64,000 nucleotides of DNA from the NCBI GenBank assembly GCA_003153575.1, contig PLZW01000012.1:29388-93387 (forward strand). The letters are read 5' to 3'. Shown here one piece after another: positions 53,464 through 61,694 of this stretch (positions within the stretch are counted from its first letter, which is position 1; every line of letters begins with the position of its first letter). The translations under genes and the position numbers were made by a program. The notes beneath the pieces were generated by a model that was not told where the DNA came from, made no database searches, and was given only the letters and a program-made list of their open reading frames with translations. Source of the DNA: Acidimicrobiaceae bacterium. Its GTDB lineage: Bacteria > Actinomycetota > Acidimicrobiia > Acidimicrobiales > RAAP-2.

Positions 53464-54657
53464 GTGCGCACCCGCTCCCTTTCCGCCACCATCCTTACCG
53501 CCGCCCTCGGCATCGGCACCGTCGGGGCTGTCGCCCTCGCCGTTCCGACCGCCGGTGCCGATCCGCACGGAAGACCGCCTCACGCCTTGTCTGTCAGGAC
53601 CGTATTGAGCGGTGCGTCGCTCAACCACACGTTCACCCCCGCCGGAGGGACGATCACCGCCACCGAGTCACTGTCCGACCCGGACGACGTGGCCCAACTC
53701 GGCGGCACGCTCTTCGTCGGATTCCAGAACGGCGTGGGACCCACGGGCGGACCGAGCACCGACGGCAACCGGGACAGCACCATCGTGGAGTTCACCCCGG
53801 TTGGCAAGGTGCTCGGACAGTGGGACGTCCCGGGCAAGGCCGACGGGGTCACCGCTGACCCGGCGCTGGGCGGCGTCATCGTCACGCTGAACGAGGACGG
53901 CAACTCGGCGTTGGCCGTGGTGCACCCGGGCGGCAATGGGCGCGGCGGATCGGTGACCAACTACGCCTACAACAAACCGCTTCCCCACAATGGTGGCACC
54001 GACGCCATCACGATCTGGCAGGGTCGGATCTTCGTGTCGGCCTCGGCACCGGGCACGACGGGCGACCCGGCCCCGCAGCCCCAGTACCCGGCGGTCTACT
54101 CGGTGAGCCTCGACACGGCGACCGCAGTGGCCACGGTGACGCCGGTCTTCTACGACGAGGATGCGGCAACCGTGGCCAACGTCGGCAGCCACCGCGGCCA
54201 GCGGACGACCCTCGGCCTGACCGACCCGGACTCGTCGGAGGCCGTGCCGTTCTTCGCACCGCGCTTTGCCGGCCAGTTCATGCTGACCAGCCAAGGCGAC
54301 CTGCAACAGGTCTATGTGGCCGGGGCGGGCACCCCGTTCCAGCATCTGTCGGTACTCAAGCTGTCCCAGTCGGTGGACGACACGGCGTGGCCCATCGGAC
54401 CGGGTGGCCTCTTTGCCACTGACGTCGGGGCCGACTCGGTCGACGTGGTCACGGGGTCCTTCGGCGACCAGCCCGTCGTGGCCGTGACGCCGTGTGGCTC
54501 GAACAGCGCGCCGTCGACCTGCCCTGCCCCGGGCTTCCCGGCCGACTACCTCGGGACGCTCGACCCCTGGACGGGACAGATCTCCCCTCTGGTCCTCCAT
54601 GGAGTGCCGTTCACCCCGAAGGGCGGTCTGACCTGGCTGTCGGCTCCGCGCCGGTGA
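53464..54657 (+). CDS. Secreted propeller-like protein of unknown function
   Basis: 397 residues with a signal peptide ending near PTAGADP. The mature protein is strand-rich with segments such as VAQLGGTLFVGFQNGVG, STIVEFTPVGKVLGQW and DAITIWQGRIFVSAS, resembling SMP-30/NHL-like or YncE-type beta-propellers; no catalytic signature. GTG start after GAGGAGG. A long imperfect hairpin follows. Possibly a surface or secreted sensor or lactonase-like protein; function unknown. Confidence 0.75.
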   Translation: MRTRSLSATILTAALGIGTVGAVALAVPTAGADPHGRPPHALSVRTVLSGASLNHTFTPAGGTITATESLSDPDDVAQLGGTLFVGFQNGVGPTGGPSTDGNRDSTIVEFTPVGKVLGQWDVPGKADGVTADPALGGVIVTLNEDGNSALAVVHPGGNGRGGSVTNYAYNKPLPHNGGTDAITIWQGRIFVSASAPGTTGDPAPQPQYPAVYSVSLDTATAVATVTPVFYDEDAATVANVGSHRGQRTTLGLTDPDSSEAVPFFAPRFAGQFMLTSQGDLQQVYVAGAGTPFQHLSVLKLSQSVDDTAWPIGPGGLFATDVGADSVDVVTGSFGDQPVVAVTPCGSNSAPSTCPAPGFPADYLGTLDPWTGQISPLVLHGVPFTPKGGLTWLSAPRR

Positions 54658-54697
54658 GCCGCCTCTGACCGTGGGCCGATGCCCCGGAGCCCGAGGT

Positions 54698-54741
54698 ACG
54701 GCCCCGGCCGCCAGTCCGTAAGGAGAGGGTGCCGGGGCCGT
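54698..54741 (+). terminator. Hairpin terminator after the secreted propeller-like gene
   Basis: Perfect 11-bp arms ACGGCCCCGGC (54698-54708) and GCCGGGGCCGT (54731-54741) with a 22-base loop, about 40 bases beyond the stop at 54657. Confidence 0.5.
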
Positions 54742-54958
54742 GGTGCGTCTGGCGGAGAGCCTGAGACGCACTTCAAACCCGATCGGGCGGATCGAGGGCC
54801 GGCAGCGGTGGGCGTTGCCACCGCGGTCGAGCAGTGCGACTTCGATGGGCCCGGTCCGGCCGGCCGTCCAGCATCGCTGGTGCCAGCACGCCCTGCTTCC
54901 CGATGGCGATGCGGAAGTGGTATTTCGATCAGCGTGTGCAGGGATCTCGATGTGGGGA

Positions 54959-55003
54959 TTGACAAGGCTAACGATGTAAGCCATAGTGGGTAACAGCGTT
55001 AGC
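54959..55003 (+). promoter_or_regulatory. Repressor-controlled promoter with two operator sites
   Basis: A consensus -35 TTGACA (54959-54964), exactly 17 bases, and a -10-like CATAGT (54982-54987). Two matching 15-bp palindrome-like sites, GCTAACgatGTAAGC (54967-54981) and GGTAACagcGTTAGC (54989-55003), lie 22 bases apart; the first fills the -35/-10 spacer and the second covers the expected transcription start. This is the layout of a TetR-repressed promoter, and a TetR gene ends the downstream operon. Confidence 0.7.
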
Positions 55004-55036
55004 CTCCCACCGAGGCCGCCTGAAAGGAGAATCGAA

Positions 55037-55498
55037 ATGGACCAGTCAGTGCACTACCGCAAGCCTGGGATGCTGATGAGGAAGCTCATGAATCCCTTTG
55101 TCGTCATCATGATGCGCGCCGGAGTGAGCGTGTGGGGGAGCCGGATCCTTGAGGTTCCGGGACGCTCGAGCGGAGTCCCCAGGCGCACCCCGGTGAACCT
55201 GCTCGAATTGGACGGACACCGCTACCTGGTGTCTCCTCGAGGCGAGGGGCAGTGGGTGAAGAACGTACGCGCCAACAATGGTGGGTTGGCGCTCCTCCTG
55301 GGTCGTCGTCGCCAGGAGCTTTCCGCCCGCGAACTGTCTGACAGCGAGAAGTCGCCGGTGCTTCGCGCCTATCTGCGCAAGTGGAAGATGGAAGTAGGGA
55401 TGTTCTTCGACGGTGTGACCGCTGAGTCCGAAGAAGCCGATGTGCAGCGCATCTCGTCGAGCCATCCGGTGTTCGTCCTCACGGAAACAGAGCGCTGA
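55037..55498 (+). CDS. Nitroreductase-family deazaflavin (F420)-dependent oxidoreductase
   Basis: 153 residues of the DUF385/Ddn split-barrel family: RILEVPGRSSGVPRRTPVNLLELDGHRYLVSPRGEGQWVKNVRANNG spans the F420-binding core (shown here only as RSSGVPRRTPV and YLVSPRGEGQWVKN). Members reduce quinones, nitroimidazoles or other electrophiles with reduced F420. The ATG at 55037 has AAAGGAGA 7 bases upstream. First gene of a three-gene operon ending in a TetR regulator, under the tandem-operator promoter, so probably induced by a ligand it detoxifies. Confidence 0.88.
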   Translation: MDQSVHYRKPGMLMRKLMNPFVVIMMRAGVSVWGSRILEVPGRSSGVPRRTPVNLLELDGHRYLVSPRGEGQWVKNVRANNGGLALLLGRRRQELSARELSDSEKSPVLRAYLRKWKMEVGMFFDGVTAESEEADVQRISSSHPVFVLTETER

Positions 55499-55499
55499 G

Positions 55500-55970
55500 A
55501 TGAACTCGACCGAAGTACACGAGAGGATGGCTCGACTCGATGCAGACGGACCTGATGATCGACGCGGTCCTGATGGACCGGTCCAGGTACTTCGCAGCAT
55601 CGCTTCACTCAACCTCGGACTGCGATTCGTTGTCGAGTTGGCCACGGTTGCTTCGCTGGGCTACTGGGGAGCATCTGTCAACGCTTCGGTGGCGCTCCGA
55701 GCGTTGCTAGCCGTGGCCACTCCGCTGGCGGCCATCGTGGCATGGTCCCGATTGTTGGCTCCGAGGGCTCCGGGGCGTCTCACCGGGCTCGCCGCTCTCA
55801 CCGCGGAGCTCTCGATCTTCTCCTGCGCGACATGGGCTCTGACCTCATCGGGAATGGGCCTGGTCGCCGTCATCTACGCGTCATTGGCAGTGGTCAACTC
55901 CCTGCTGACCCGCGCACTTGGGCAGTTCGCCGTCGCCGATTTCCTGCCTGCGGAGGGAACTCGGCCATGA
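55500..55970 (+). CDS. DUF2568 (YrdB-like) small membrane protein
   Basis: 156 residues with about four hydrophobic segments. The motif NLGLRFVVELATVASLGYWG matches the DUF2568 family (PF10823), whose function is unknown. It starts one base after the stop of the nitroreductase gene and overlaps the TetR start by 4 bases (ATGA), so all three are cotranscribed and coupled. Confidence 0.8.
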   Translation: MNSTEVHERMARLDADGPDDRRGPDGPVQVLRSIASLNLGLRFVVELATVASLGYWGASVNASVALRALLAVATPLAAIVAWSRLLAPRAPGRLTGLAALTAELSIFSCATWALTSSGMGLVAVIYASLAVVNSLLTRALGQFAVADFLPAEGTRP

Positions 55971-56581
55971 CGACGACGGCCACCGGTGGATCTGAAGTCT
56001 CACTCCTCCCCGGTGAACTCGATCGCCCGGCGGAACCACCGATCCGTACCATGCGCGTGGCCGAGGCCGTCTCTGCCGCCCGGCAGATCTTGGAGGTAGA
56101 GGGGGCCGATGCCCTGACGATGCGCCGATTGGCCGACGAGATGGGGATCCAAGCCCCATCCCTGTACAAGCATTTCTCCAGCAAGGCAGACCTCGAGTTA
56201 CTCCTGATCGAGGACGCCCTGTTCGATGTCGGTGACGTCACCCATCGGGCACTGCACGATTCGGGCCACAACTCCACGATTCTGAGCCTGCTCGTCACCT
56301 ACCGTGCCTTCTCGTTGTCCCATCCAAATCTGTATCGGCTGGCCACGGCCGGACCCTTGGTCAGGCAACGATTGCCCCACGGGTTGGAGGAATGGGCCGG
56401 GAACCCGTGGTTCGTCGTCACCGGAGATGCCTCGTTGGCCCAGGCCCTGTGGTCCTTGGCCCACGGATTGGTCATCCTCGAGCTCGATGACCGATACCCG
56501 CCCGGTTCCGACCTGGACGGCACGTGGCGGGCCGGTGCGGCCGCGTTCGAGCGGGCGGTGGTGGTGCCTGCGACCAGCTGA
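55967..56581 (+). CDS. TetR family repressor of the deazaflavin-reductase operon
   Basis: 204 residues. The helix-turn-helix RRLADEMGIQAPSLYKHFSSKADL lies at residues about 51-74, in the usual TetR_N position; the C-terminal domain looks like the TetR_C type that binds small hydrophobic ligands. The ATG overlaps the DUF2568 stop by 4 bases. It most likely binds the two GNTAAC-n3-GTNAGC sites in the promoter of its own operon, giving autoregulation. Confidence 0.87.
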   Translation: MTTTATGGSEVSLLPGELDRPAEPPIRTMRVAEAVSAARQILEVEGADALTMRRLADEMGIQAPSLYKHFSSKADLELLLIEDALFDVGDVTHRALHDSGHNSTILSLLVTYRAFSLSHPNLYRLATAGPLVRQRLPHGLEEWAGNPWFVVTGDASLAQALWSLAHGLVILELDDRYPPGSDLDGTWRAGAAAFERAVVVPATS

Positions 56582-56633
56582 GTTCGAGACATGCGTCGAA
56601 AGTTGATGGTCACAGCGTGTGATCAAGCGCACT

Positions 56634-56721
56634 TGGCGGAAGGGGGGGGATTCGAACCCCCGGAGGCTTGCACCTCACACGCTTTCGAGGCGTGCGCATT
56701 AGTCCGCTCTGCCACCCTTCC
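56634..56721 (-). tRNA. tRNA-Ser(CGA)
   Basis: An 88-base class II tRNA with encoded CCA: acceptor GGAAGGG/CCCTTCC, long variable arm (GTGAGGTGCAAGCCTC region), T-loop GTTCGAATC and anticodon loop CTCGAAA (anticodon CGA at 56685-56687). G73 is the Ser identity discriminator. It reads serine UCG codons. Confidence 0.95.
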
Positions 56722-56893
56722 GCCGGCGAGTGTAACGGAGCCGGAAGAGGGGTCCCGAACGCCCGGGCGCCGTCGGCCGGCGGTTGCCCGTCATCCGTCG
56801 AGGTCTGCGCACTAGAGTCAGCCAACCGACAAGACTGCCGGGGTCGATGGGGGATGCAGCACCGACCGCGAGGACGACAACCAGGGGGATCAT

Positions 56894-58213
56894 GTGGCAA
56901 GACGGTTAGGGATGACGCGACTGGCGGCCGCAGGCATGGTCCTGCTGCTGGCCTCGACGGCGATGGCCTGCAGCTCCACCAGCTCGTCGTCGACGACTAC
57001 GACGACCGGGTCCGGAAGTGGGGGCACGGGCGGTAGCTCGAAGATCCCGGCCACTGCCTTCAGCGACCACACCGGCGTCACCACAAATTCGGTGACCGTG
57101 GGCAACGTCTCCACCCTCTCGCTGGGCGGGCTGTTCAAGGGAGCTGTCGTGGGCACCCAGGCCTACTTCGACTACGTCAACTCGACCGGCGGCGTGCACG
57201 GCCGCAAGCTCAACATCGACAGCGCCGATGACGGCTTCACCGGGGCCACCAACAAGCAGGCCACGCAGAACGCCATCAACAACGACTTCGCACTCGTCGG
57301 GAGCTTCTCCCTCGAGGACAGCTACGGCGGGTCGCTGCTCGCCACCACCCCGGGCATGCCCGACGTGTCGAACGTGCTCGACACCGCCACCGGCAAACTG
57401 CCCAACGTCTACAGCCCCGTCCCGCTGAACGGTGGATGGCAGGAGGGCCCGCTCCAGTACTTCAAGAACAAATTCCCGAACGACATCCACTCGGCCGCCG
57501 CACTGATAGGTGACCTGCCTTCGGCCGAGGTCGACTGGGCCGGTGAGAAGTACGTGCTCCAGAAGGTCGGCTACAAGGTCATCTACGAGAAGACGTACGG
57601 CGTCGCCCAGACGAACTTCGACCAGAACGTGATCGCCATGAAGAACGCCGGGGTGAAGATGCTCTTCGTCGACTCGATGGCCGAGTCGTACGCATCGGGC
57701 CTGCTGAAGTCGCTGACGGCGCAGAACTTCCATCCGATCGTCATCCTGGGTGCCGCCACCTACACCAACAAGCTCATGCCGGACTCCGGCGGCGCGTCGG
57801 CGGTCAACGGCGACTACCTCGAGCAGAGCACCACCCTCTACCTGGGTCAGGACTCCTCGTCCGTCCCGGCGGTGGCCAGCTTCCTCCACTGGGTCAACGT
57901 GGCGTCTCCGGGCTTCACCCCCGACCTCTTCGCCCTCTACGGGTGGCTGTCGGCCCAGGTGTTCGTCCAGGCCCTCCAGAACGCTGGCGCCGATCCGAGC
58001 CGCGGCTCGCTGCTCACCCAGCTCGGGAAGATCACCACGTTCGACGGCCAGCACATCATCGGGCCGAACAACGTGGCGGCCAAGGCCCCAGGCAGCTGTT
58101 ATCTGATCGGTCAAGTCGTCAACGGGAACTGGCAACGGCTCGACAACCCACCGGTCAGCGGGGCGACCCACGGGTTCCGGTGCGACTACTCCTACGTGAC
58201 GCCGACGGCCTGA
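56894..58213 (+). CDS. Branched-chain amino acid ABC transporter substrate-binding lipoprotein (orphan)
   Basis: 439 residues. Signal sequence with lipobox STAMAC then a Ser/Thr/Gly-rich linker, so membrane-anchored outside the cell. The mature domain is the Peripla_BP_6 (LivJ-type) fold: VTVGNVSTLSLGGLFKGA, AYFDYVNSTGGVHGRKLNI and the DFALVGSFSLED strand. It would bind a branched-chain amino acid, amide or other small solute for an ABC importer. No livHMGF permease or ATPase genes are adjacent. GTG start after AGGGGGATC. Confidence 0.87.
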   Translation: MARRLGMTRLAAAGMVLLLASTAMACSSTSSSSTTTTTGSGSGGTGGSSKIPATAFSDHTGVTTNSVTVGNVSTLSLGGLFKGAVVGTQAYFDYVNSTGGVHGRKLNIDSADDGFTGATNKQATQNAINNDFALVGSFSLEDSYGGSLLATTPGMPDVSNVLDTATGKLPNVYSPVPLNGGWQEGPLQYFKNKFPNDIHSAAALIGDLPSAEVDWAGEKYVLQKVGYKVIYEKTYGVAQTNFDQNVIAMKNAGVKMLFVDSMAESYASGLLKSLTAQNFHPIVILGAATYTNKLMPDSGGASAVNGDYLEQSTTLYLGQDSSSVPAVASFLHWVNVASPGFTPDLFALYGWLSAQVFVQALQNAGADPSRGSLLTQLGKITTFDGQHIIGPNNVAAKAPGSCYLIGQVVNGNWQRLDNPPVSGATHGFRCDYSYVTPTA

Positions 58214-58235
58214 TCCCGCCCTTGGACGCCTCGAT

Positions 58236-59279
58236 TCAGGGGCTGACCTCGACCACCGTGCGCCCGATCGACCGTCGGGACCGGTGGTCGTCGAGGGCGG
58301 CCCCGGCCTCCTCCATCGTGACCCGCCGCCCCACGTAGGGGCGGACCGAGCCCTCGGCCACCAGGCGGAGCAGGTCGGCGTGGACCTCCTCGGCCACGTC
58401 CCGGCCGTAGGGATTGAAGCCGAACCGGCGCATACCTGGGTCGACCTTGTCCACCCAGGCCACCATCACCCCGACGAGGTCGATGTTGCCGATGCACGCC
58501 ATACGCAGTGGCCGGCCGGTCATCCCGTTCTCGTCGTCGTCAGCAAATCCGACGGCCAGGTAGCGGCCGCCCCTGGCCGTGCACCGCCACGACCGCTCGA
58601 CGAAGTCGCCCCCGGTCAGGTCGTAGACGACGTCGGCTCCGACGTCGTCGGTGGCCTCGAGCACCGCCTCGACGAAGTCCGTCGTGGTGTGGTCGATGAC
58701 CAGATCGGCGCCCAACTCGGCGCACAGTGCGCCCTTCTCGGACCCCCCGGCCACGGCGATCACCCGGGCACCCTCAGCCTTGCCGAGTTGGATGCCGGCG
58801 GTGCCCAGCCCGCTGGCCGCCGAGTGCACCACCAGGGTCTCGCCCGCCACCAGGCGTCCGCGTCGGAACAGGGCCAGATGGGAGGTGTGGAACGGCATGA
58901 TGAAGGCAGTGGCCTGGGCGTCGTCCAGACCCTCGGGGGCGTCGAACACCGACACTGCGTCGGCCAGCGCGAACTCGGCGATGCCGCCCAACGCGGTGGT
59001 GGTGATGGCCACCACCCGTCGCCCGAGCCAGTCCTCGGCGCCGGGGCCGGTCTCCACCACCACCCCGCAGACGTCCATGCCGAGGGTGTAGGGCGGTGGC
59101 GTGGGGACCGAGACGAGGTTGCCCAGGCAGCGGTCGATGTCGTTGAAGTTGAGTGAGGCGGCCCCCACCTCGACCAGGACCTGCCCATCGCCGGGCACCG
59201 GCCGGTCCACGTCGCGGACGGCCAGCACCTCGCCCGGCGGGCCGTTCCTGGTCACCTGCAGTGCACGCATCCCGGGCAT
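58236..59279 (-). CDS. Zinc-binding-dehydrogenase-family quinone oxidoreductase
   Basis: 347 residues of the medium-chain dehydrogenase/NADPH:quinone reductase (QOR) type: an N-terminal GroES-like domain (VEVGAASLNFNDID) and a Rossmann domain with the nucleotide motif AASGLGTAGIQLGKA. The structural and catalytic zinc ligands of alcohol dehydrogenases are absent, consistent with QOR enzymes that reduce enones or quinones with NADPH. ATG 59279 follows GGGGGAG; ATG 59270 is an alternative. Single gene convergent with the substrate-binding lipoprotein. Confidence 0.87.
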   Translation of the reverse strand: MPGMRALQVTRNGPPGEVLAVRDVDRPVPGDGQVLVEVGAASLNFNDIDRCLGNLVSVPTPPPYTLGMDVCGVVVETGPGAEDWLGRRVVAITTTALGGIAEFALADAVSVFDAPEGLDDAQATAFIMPFHTSHLALFRRGRLVAGETLVVHSAASGLGTAGIQLGKAEGARVIAVAGGSEKGALCAELGADLVIDHTTTDFVEAVLEATDDVGADVVYDLTGGDFVERSWRCTARGGRYLAVGFADDDENGMTGRPLRMACIGNIDLVGVMVAWVDKVDPGMRRFGFNPYGRDVAEEVHADLLRLVAEGSVRPYVGRRVTMEEAGAALDDHRSRRSIGRTVVEVSP

Positions 59280-59365
59280 GGGGCTCCCCCTTCGTTCCGC
59301 TCCCGCACCCGGCGCGGTGCACGGGACGGGTCGAGCCTACTGAAACGCCACGTCCGTCCGGCCCG

Positions 59366-59884
59366 TCAACCGCCCCGGCGACGGTCGTCGAAGAAACCGG
59401 TCAGGAGGGCGGCGCACTCGTCGGCCCGCACCCCCCGGGTGACCGGCACCTCGTGGTTCAGACGGGGGTCGGCGCACAGGTTGTAGAGCGTGCCGCACGC
59501 CCCGGCCTTGGGGTCTGTCGCCCCGAAAACGACGCGGCCCAGGCGGGCGGCGACCAGGGCGCCGGCGCACATCGGGCAGGGCTCGAGGGTCACCACCAGG
59601 GTCACGTCGGTGAGTCGCCACGTCCCGAGGGCGGCCGCTGCATCGGCCAGCGCCAGGATCTCGGCATGGGCCGTCGGGTCCCCGGTCAGCTCCCGCTCGT
59701 TGTGCCGTGACGCCACCACCCGTCCGGCGACCAGGGCCACGGCACCGACCGGCACGTCCCCGTGGCCCGGCGCGGCGGCGGCCTCGGCGAGGGCCAGGCC
59801 CATGGCGGCCGAGTCGCCTCCGGGGTCGGAGTCGGGTCCGGGAGTCGAACCCGCGGCTGTCGGCTGGCCCGCGGTCGTCCCCAT
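59366..59884 (-). CDS. tadA: tRNA-specific adenosine deaminase
   Basis: 172 residues. It deaminates A34 to inosine in tRNA-Arg(ACG). Zinc-deaminase motifs are intact: THAE-type HAE (His73, catalytic Glu75) and PCPMC (Cys103, Cys106). The 25-residue Pro/Gly/Ser-rich N-terminus is a divergent leader. The ATG lies 6 bases after TAGCAT with no ribosome site, so the mRNA may be leaderless. Positioned upstream of the quinone oxidoreductase on the same strand. Confidence 0.94.
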   Translation of the reverse strand: MGTTAGQPTAAGSTPGPDSDPGGDSAAMGLALAEAAAAPGHGDVPVGAVALVAGRVVASRHNERELTGDPTAHAEILALADAAAALGTWRLTDVTLVVTLEPCPMCAGALVAARLGRVVFGATDPKAGACGTLYNLCADPRLNHEVPVTRGVRADECAALLTGFFDDRRRGG

Positions 59885-59890
59885 GCCGGG

Positions 59891-59896
59891 ATGCTA
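59891..59896 (-). promoter_or_regulatory. Candidate leaderless -10 element of tadA
   Basis: TAGCAT on the minus strand ends 6 bases before the tadA ATG; spacer CCCGGC is identical to the spacer before dnaX. Confidence 0.5.
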
Positions 59897-59960
59897 ACGA
59901 AGCGGGCCCGAGGGCGGATCCGTGGCTCCGACCCCTGACGCCCGGGGCCCATTTGTGGTC

Positions 59961-60000
59961 TGGACAGAGTGCACGCTCTCGGGTACTCTGAATAGAGTAC
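59961..60000 (+). promoter_or_regulatory. Promoter and operator of the PadR-DrrAB cassette
   Basis: A perfect inverted repeat GTACTCT-gaat-AGAGTAC (59983-60000) overlaps a candidate -10 TACTCT, which lies 17 bases after TGGACA (59961-59966). A looser repeat AGAGTG-ca-CGCTCT sits at 59966-59979. The palindrome resembles operators bound by PadR-family repressors and directly precedes the padR-like gene, so autoregulation is likely. Confidence 0.6.
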
Positions 60001-60018
60001 TCATCGTGAGGAGGTGCC

Positions 60019-60675
60019 GTGGCTGTCCGTAACCGAAGCAACCCGCTGGCCCTGGCCGTCCTCATCTGCCTGTCGGAACGCCCCATGCACCCCTATGAGG
60101 TGGCGACCACCCTGCGCCAACGCCAGAAGCACGAGAGCGTGCGGCTGAACTACGGATCCCTGTACGCCGTGGTGGCCTCGCTCGAGAAGCGCGGACTGAT
60201 CGTCCCCCAGGCGACCAAGCGGGCCGGTCGGCTCCCGGAGCGCACCGTCTACAGGCTCACCGACGCCGGTCTGATCGAGGCCCACGACTGGCTGACCGAC
60301 CTCATCTCGACACCGGTCAAGGACTTCACCAGCTTCGAGGCCGCCCTCTCGTTCCTTCCCGCGCTGCCTCCAGAGGCCGTCGTCGACCTCCTGCGCGAGC
60401 GCGCACTCCGCCTCGAGGCCGAGCTGGTCCAGGCCGCCGCCCTCCAAGAACTCGTGACCCAGCAGCGCCTGCCCCGACTCTTCTGGGTGGAGGAAGAGTT
60501 CCGGACCGTGCTGCGCGAGGCCGAGCTCGACTACGTGCGCCGCCTCGCCCGCGAGATCGAGGGCGGGACGCTCGAGGGCCTCGACTGGTGGGCCGAGATC
60601 CACCGCACCGGCGCCGAACCCGTCTGGGAGCCCCCTCCGTTGGCGGCCGGCGCCGAGGCCGCCGCGGACGCATGA
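60019..60675 (+). CDS. PadR family transcriptional regulator
   Basis: 218 residues. The N-terminal winged helix is of the PadR type: LAVLICLSERPMHPYEVATTLRQR, then YGSLYAVVASLEKRGLIVPQ, then a wing (TVYRLTDAGLIEAHDWL). The C-terminal helical region should dimerise. GTG start with GAGGAGG at ideal spacing. First gene of a cassette with an ABC ATPase and permease, preceded by a palindromic operator; expected to be a ligand-released repressor of the exporter. Confidence 0.92.
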   Translation: MAVRNRSNPLALAVLICLSERPMHPYEVATTLRQRQKHESVRLNYGSLYAVVASLEKRGLIVPQATKRAGRLPERTVYRLTDAGLIEAHDWLTDLISTPVKDFTSFEAALSFLPALPPEAVVDLLRERALRLEAELVQAAALQELVTQQRLPRLFWVEEEFRTVLREAELDYVRRLAREIEGGTLEGLDWWAEIHRTGAEPVWEPPPLAAGAEAAADA

Positions 60676-60701
60676 CCGACGAACGACGAGGAGACATGCC
60701 C

Positions 60702-61694
60702 ATGGACAGCATCATCACGACCCACGAGCTCAAGAAGTCGTTCCGGTCGCCACGGGGCAGCGTCGACGCCGTCCGGGGGGTGAGCTTCGACGTGGCCCGC
60801 GGCGAGATCTTCGGCTTCCTCGGACCCAACGGCGCGGGAAAGACCACCACCCTCCGGATGCTCACGACCCTCCTGCCCATCGACGGCGGCACCGCAGTGG
60901 TGGCCGGTTGCGACGTCGCCCACCGGCCCAAGGCAGTCCGCGCCCGTATCGGCTACGTGAGCCAGCTCGGCGGGGCCGACGCCATGGCCACCGGTGCGGA
61001 GAACCTCGTGCTCCAGGGGCGCCTCTACGGTGGCGACCTGGCGACGGTCAAGGCCCGGGCCGAGGCGCTCATGGAGATCCTCGACCTGGCCGAGTTCGCC
61101 CACCGCAAGGTGAAGACCTACTCCGGCGGCCAGCGCCGACGGCTCGACGTCGCCCTGGGGATCATCCACGAGCCCGAGGTGCTGTTTCTCGACGAGCCGA
61201 GCACCGGTCTCGATCCGCAGAACCGGGCCAACCTGTGGGACCACGTCCGCGCCCTGCGCGACCGGGGCACGACGATCTTCCTCACCACCCACTACCTCGA
61301 GGAGGCCGACGCCCTGTGCGACCGGCTCGTGATCATGGACCACGGCGAGATCGTCGTCGAGGGGACGCCCCGGGACTTGAAGCGCCAGGTGGCCGGCGAG
61401 TCGGTGGTGCTGAGCCTGCGGGACGCCGACGGTGCCGGTGAGCGCGCCTCGGCATTGCTCGGCGCCCAGCCCTACGTGCGGGAGCTGTCCGACGAGGGGG
61501 ACCAGGTGCGCCTGTACGTCGAGGACGGGGGCGAGGCGCTGCCGCAGATCCTGCGGCTGCTCGACGCCGAGCACATCGGTGTCAGGTCCATGCACCTCTC
61601 CGAGCCCACACTCGACGACGTGTTCCTCCGCCAGACCGGCCGCTCGCTGCGCGACGCCGGGTCCGGTACCGGTGACGAAGGGAGGGCGGCATGA
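60702..61694 (+). CDS. ABC transporter ATP-binding protein (DrrA-type)
   Basis: About 330 residues. Walker A GPNGAGKTTT, Q-loop, ABC signature YSGGQRRRLD and Walker B LFLDEPSTGLD are intact, followed by the C-terminal domain common to daunorubicin-resistance DrrA-type ATPases (DDVFLRQTGRSL). Start: ATG 60702 has GAGGAG at 8 bases; ATG 60672 overlaps the padR stop and is an alternative. Overlaps its permease by 4 bases. Together they should export a hydrophobic compound. Confidence 0.93.
   Translation: MDSIITTHELKKSFRSPRGSVDAVRGVSFDVARGEIFGFLGPNGAGKTTTLRMLTTLLPIDGGTAVVAGCDVAHRPKAVRARIGYVSQLGGADAMATGAENLVLQGRLYGGDLATVKARAEALMEILDLAEFAHRKVKTYSGGQRRRLDVALGIIHEPEVLFLDEPSTGLDPQNRANLWDHVRALRDRGTTIFLTTHYLEEADALCDRLVIMDHGEIVVEGTPRDLKRQVAGESVVLSLRDADGAGERASALLGAQPYVRELSDEGDQVRLYVEDGGEALPQILRLLDAEHIGVRSMHLSEPTLDDVFLRQTGRSLRDAGSGTGDEGRAA

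Noticed and set aside
59820..59860. tRNA-like GGAGTCGAACC segment inside tadA
   Set aside because: No acceptor stem, D-arm or anticodon arm can be folded around it, and it lies in the tadA N-terminal coding region.
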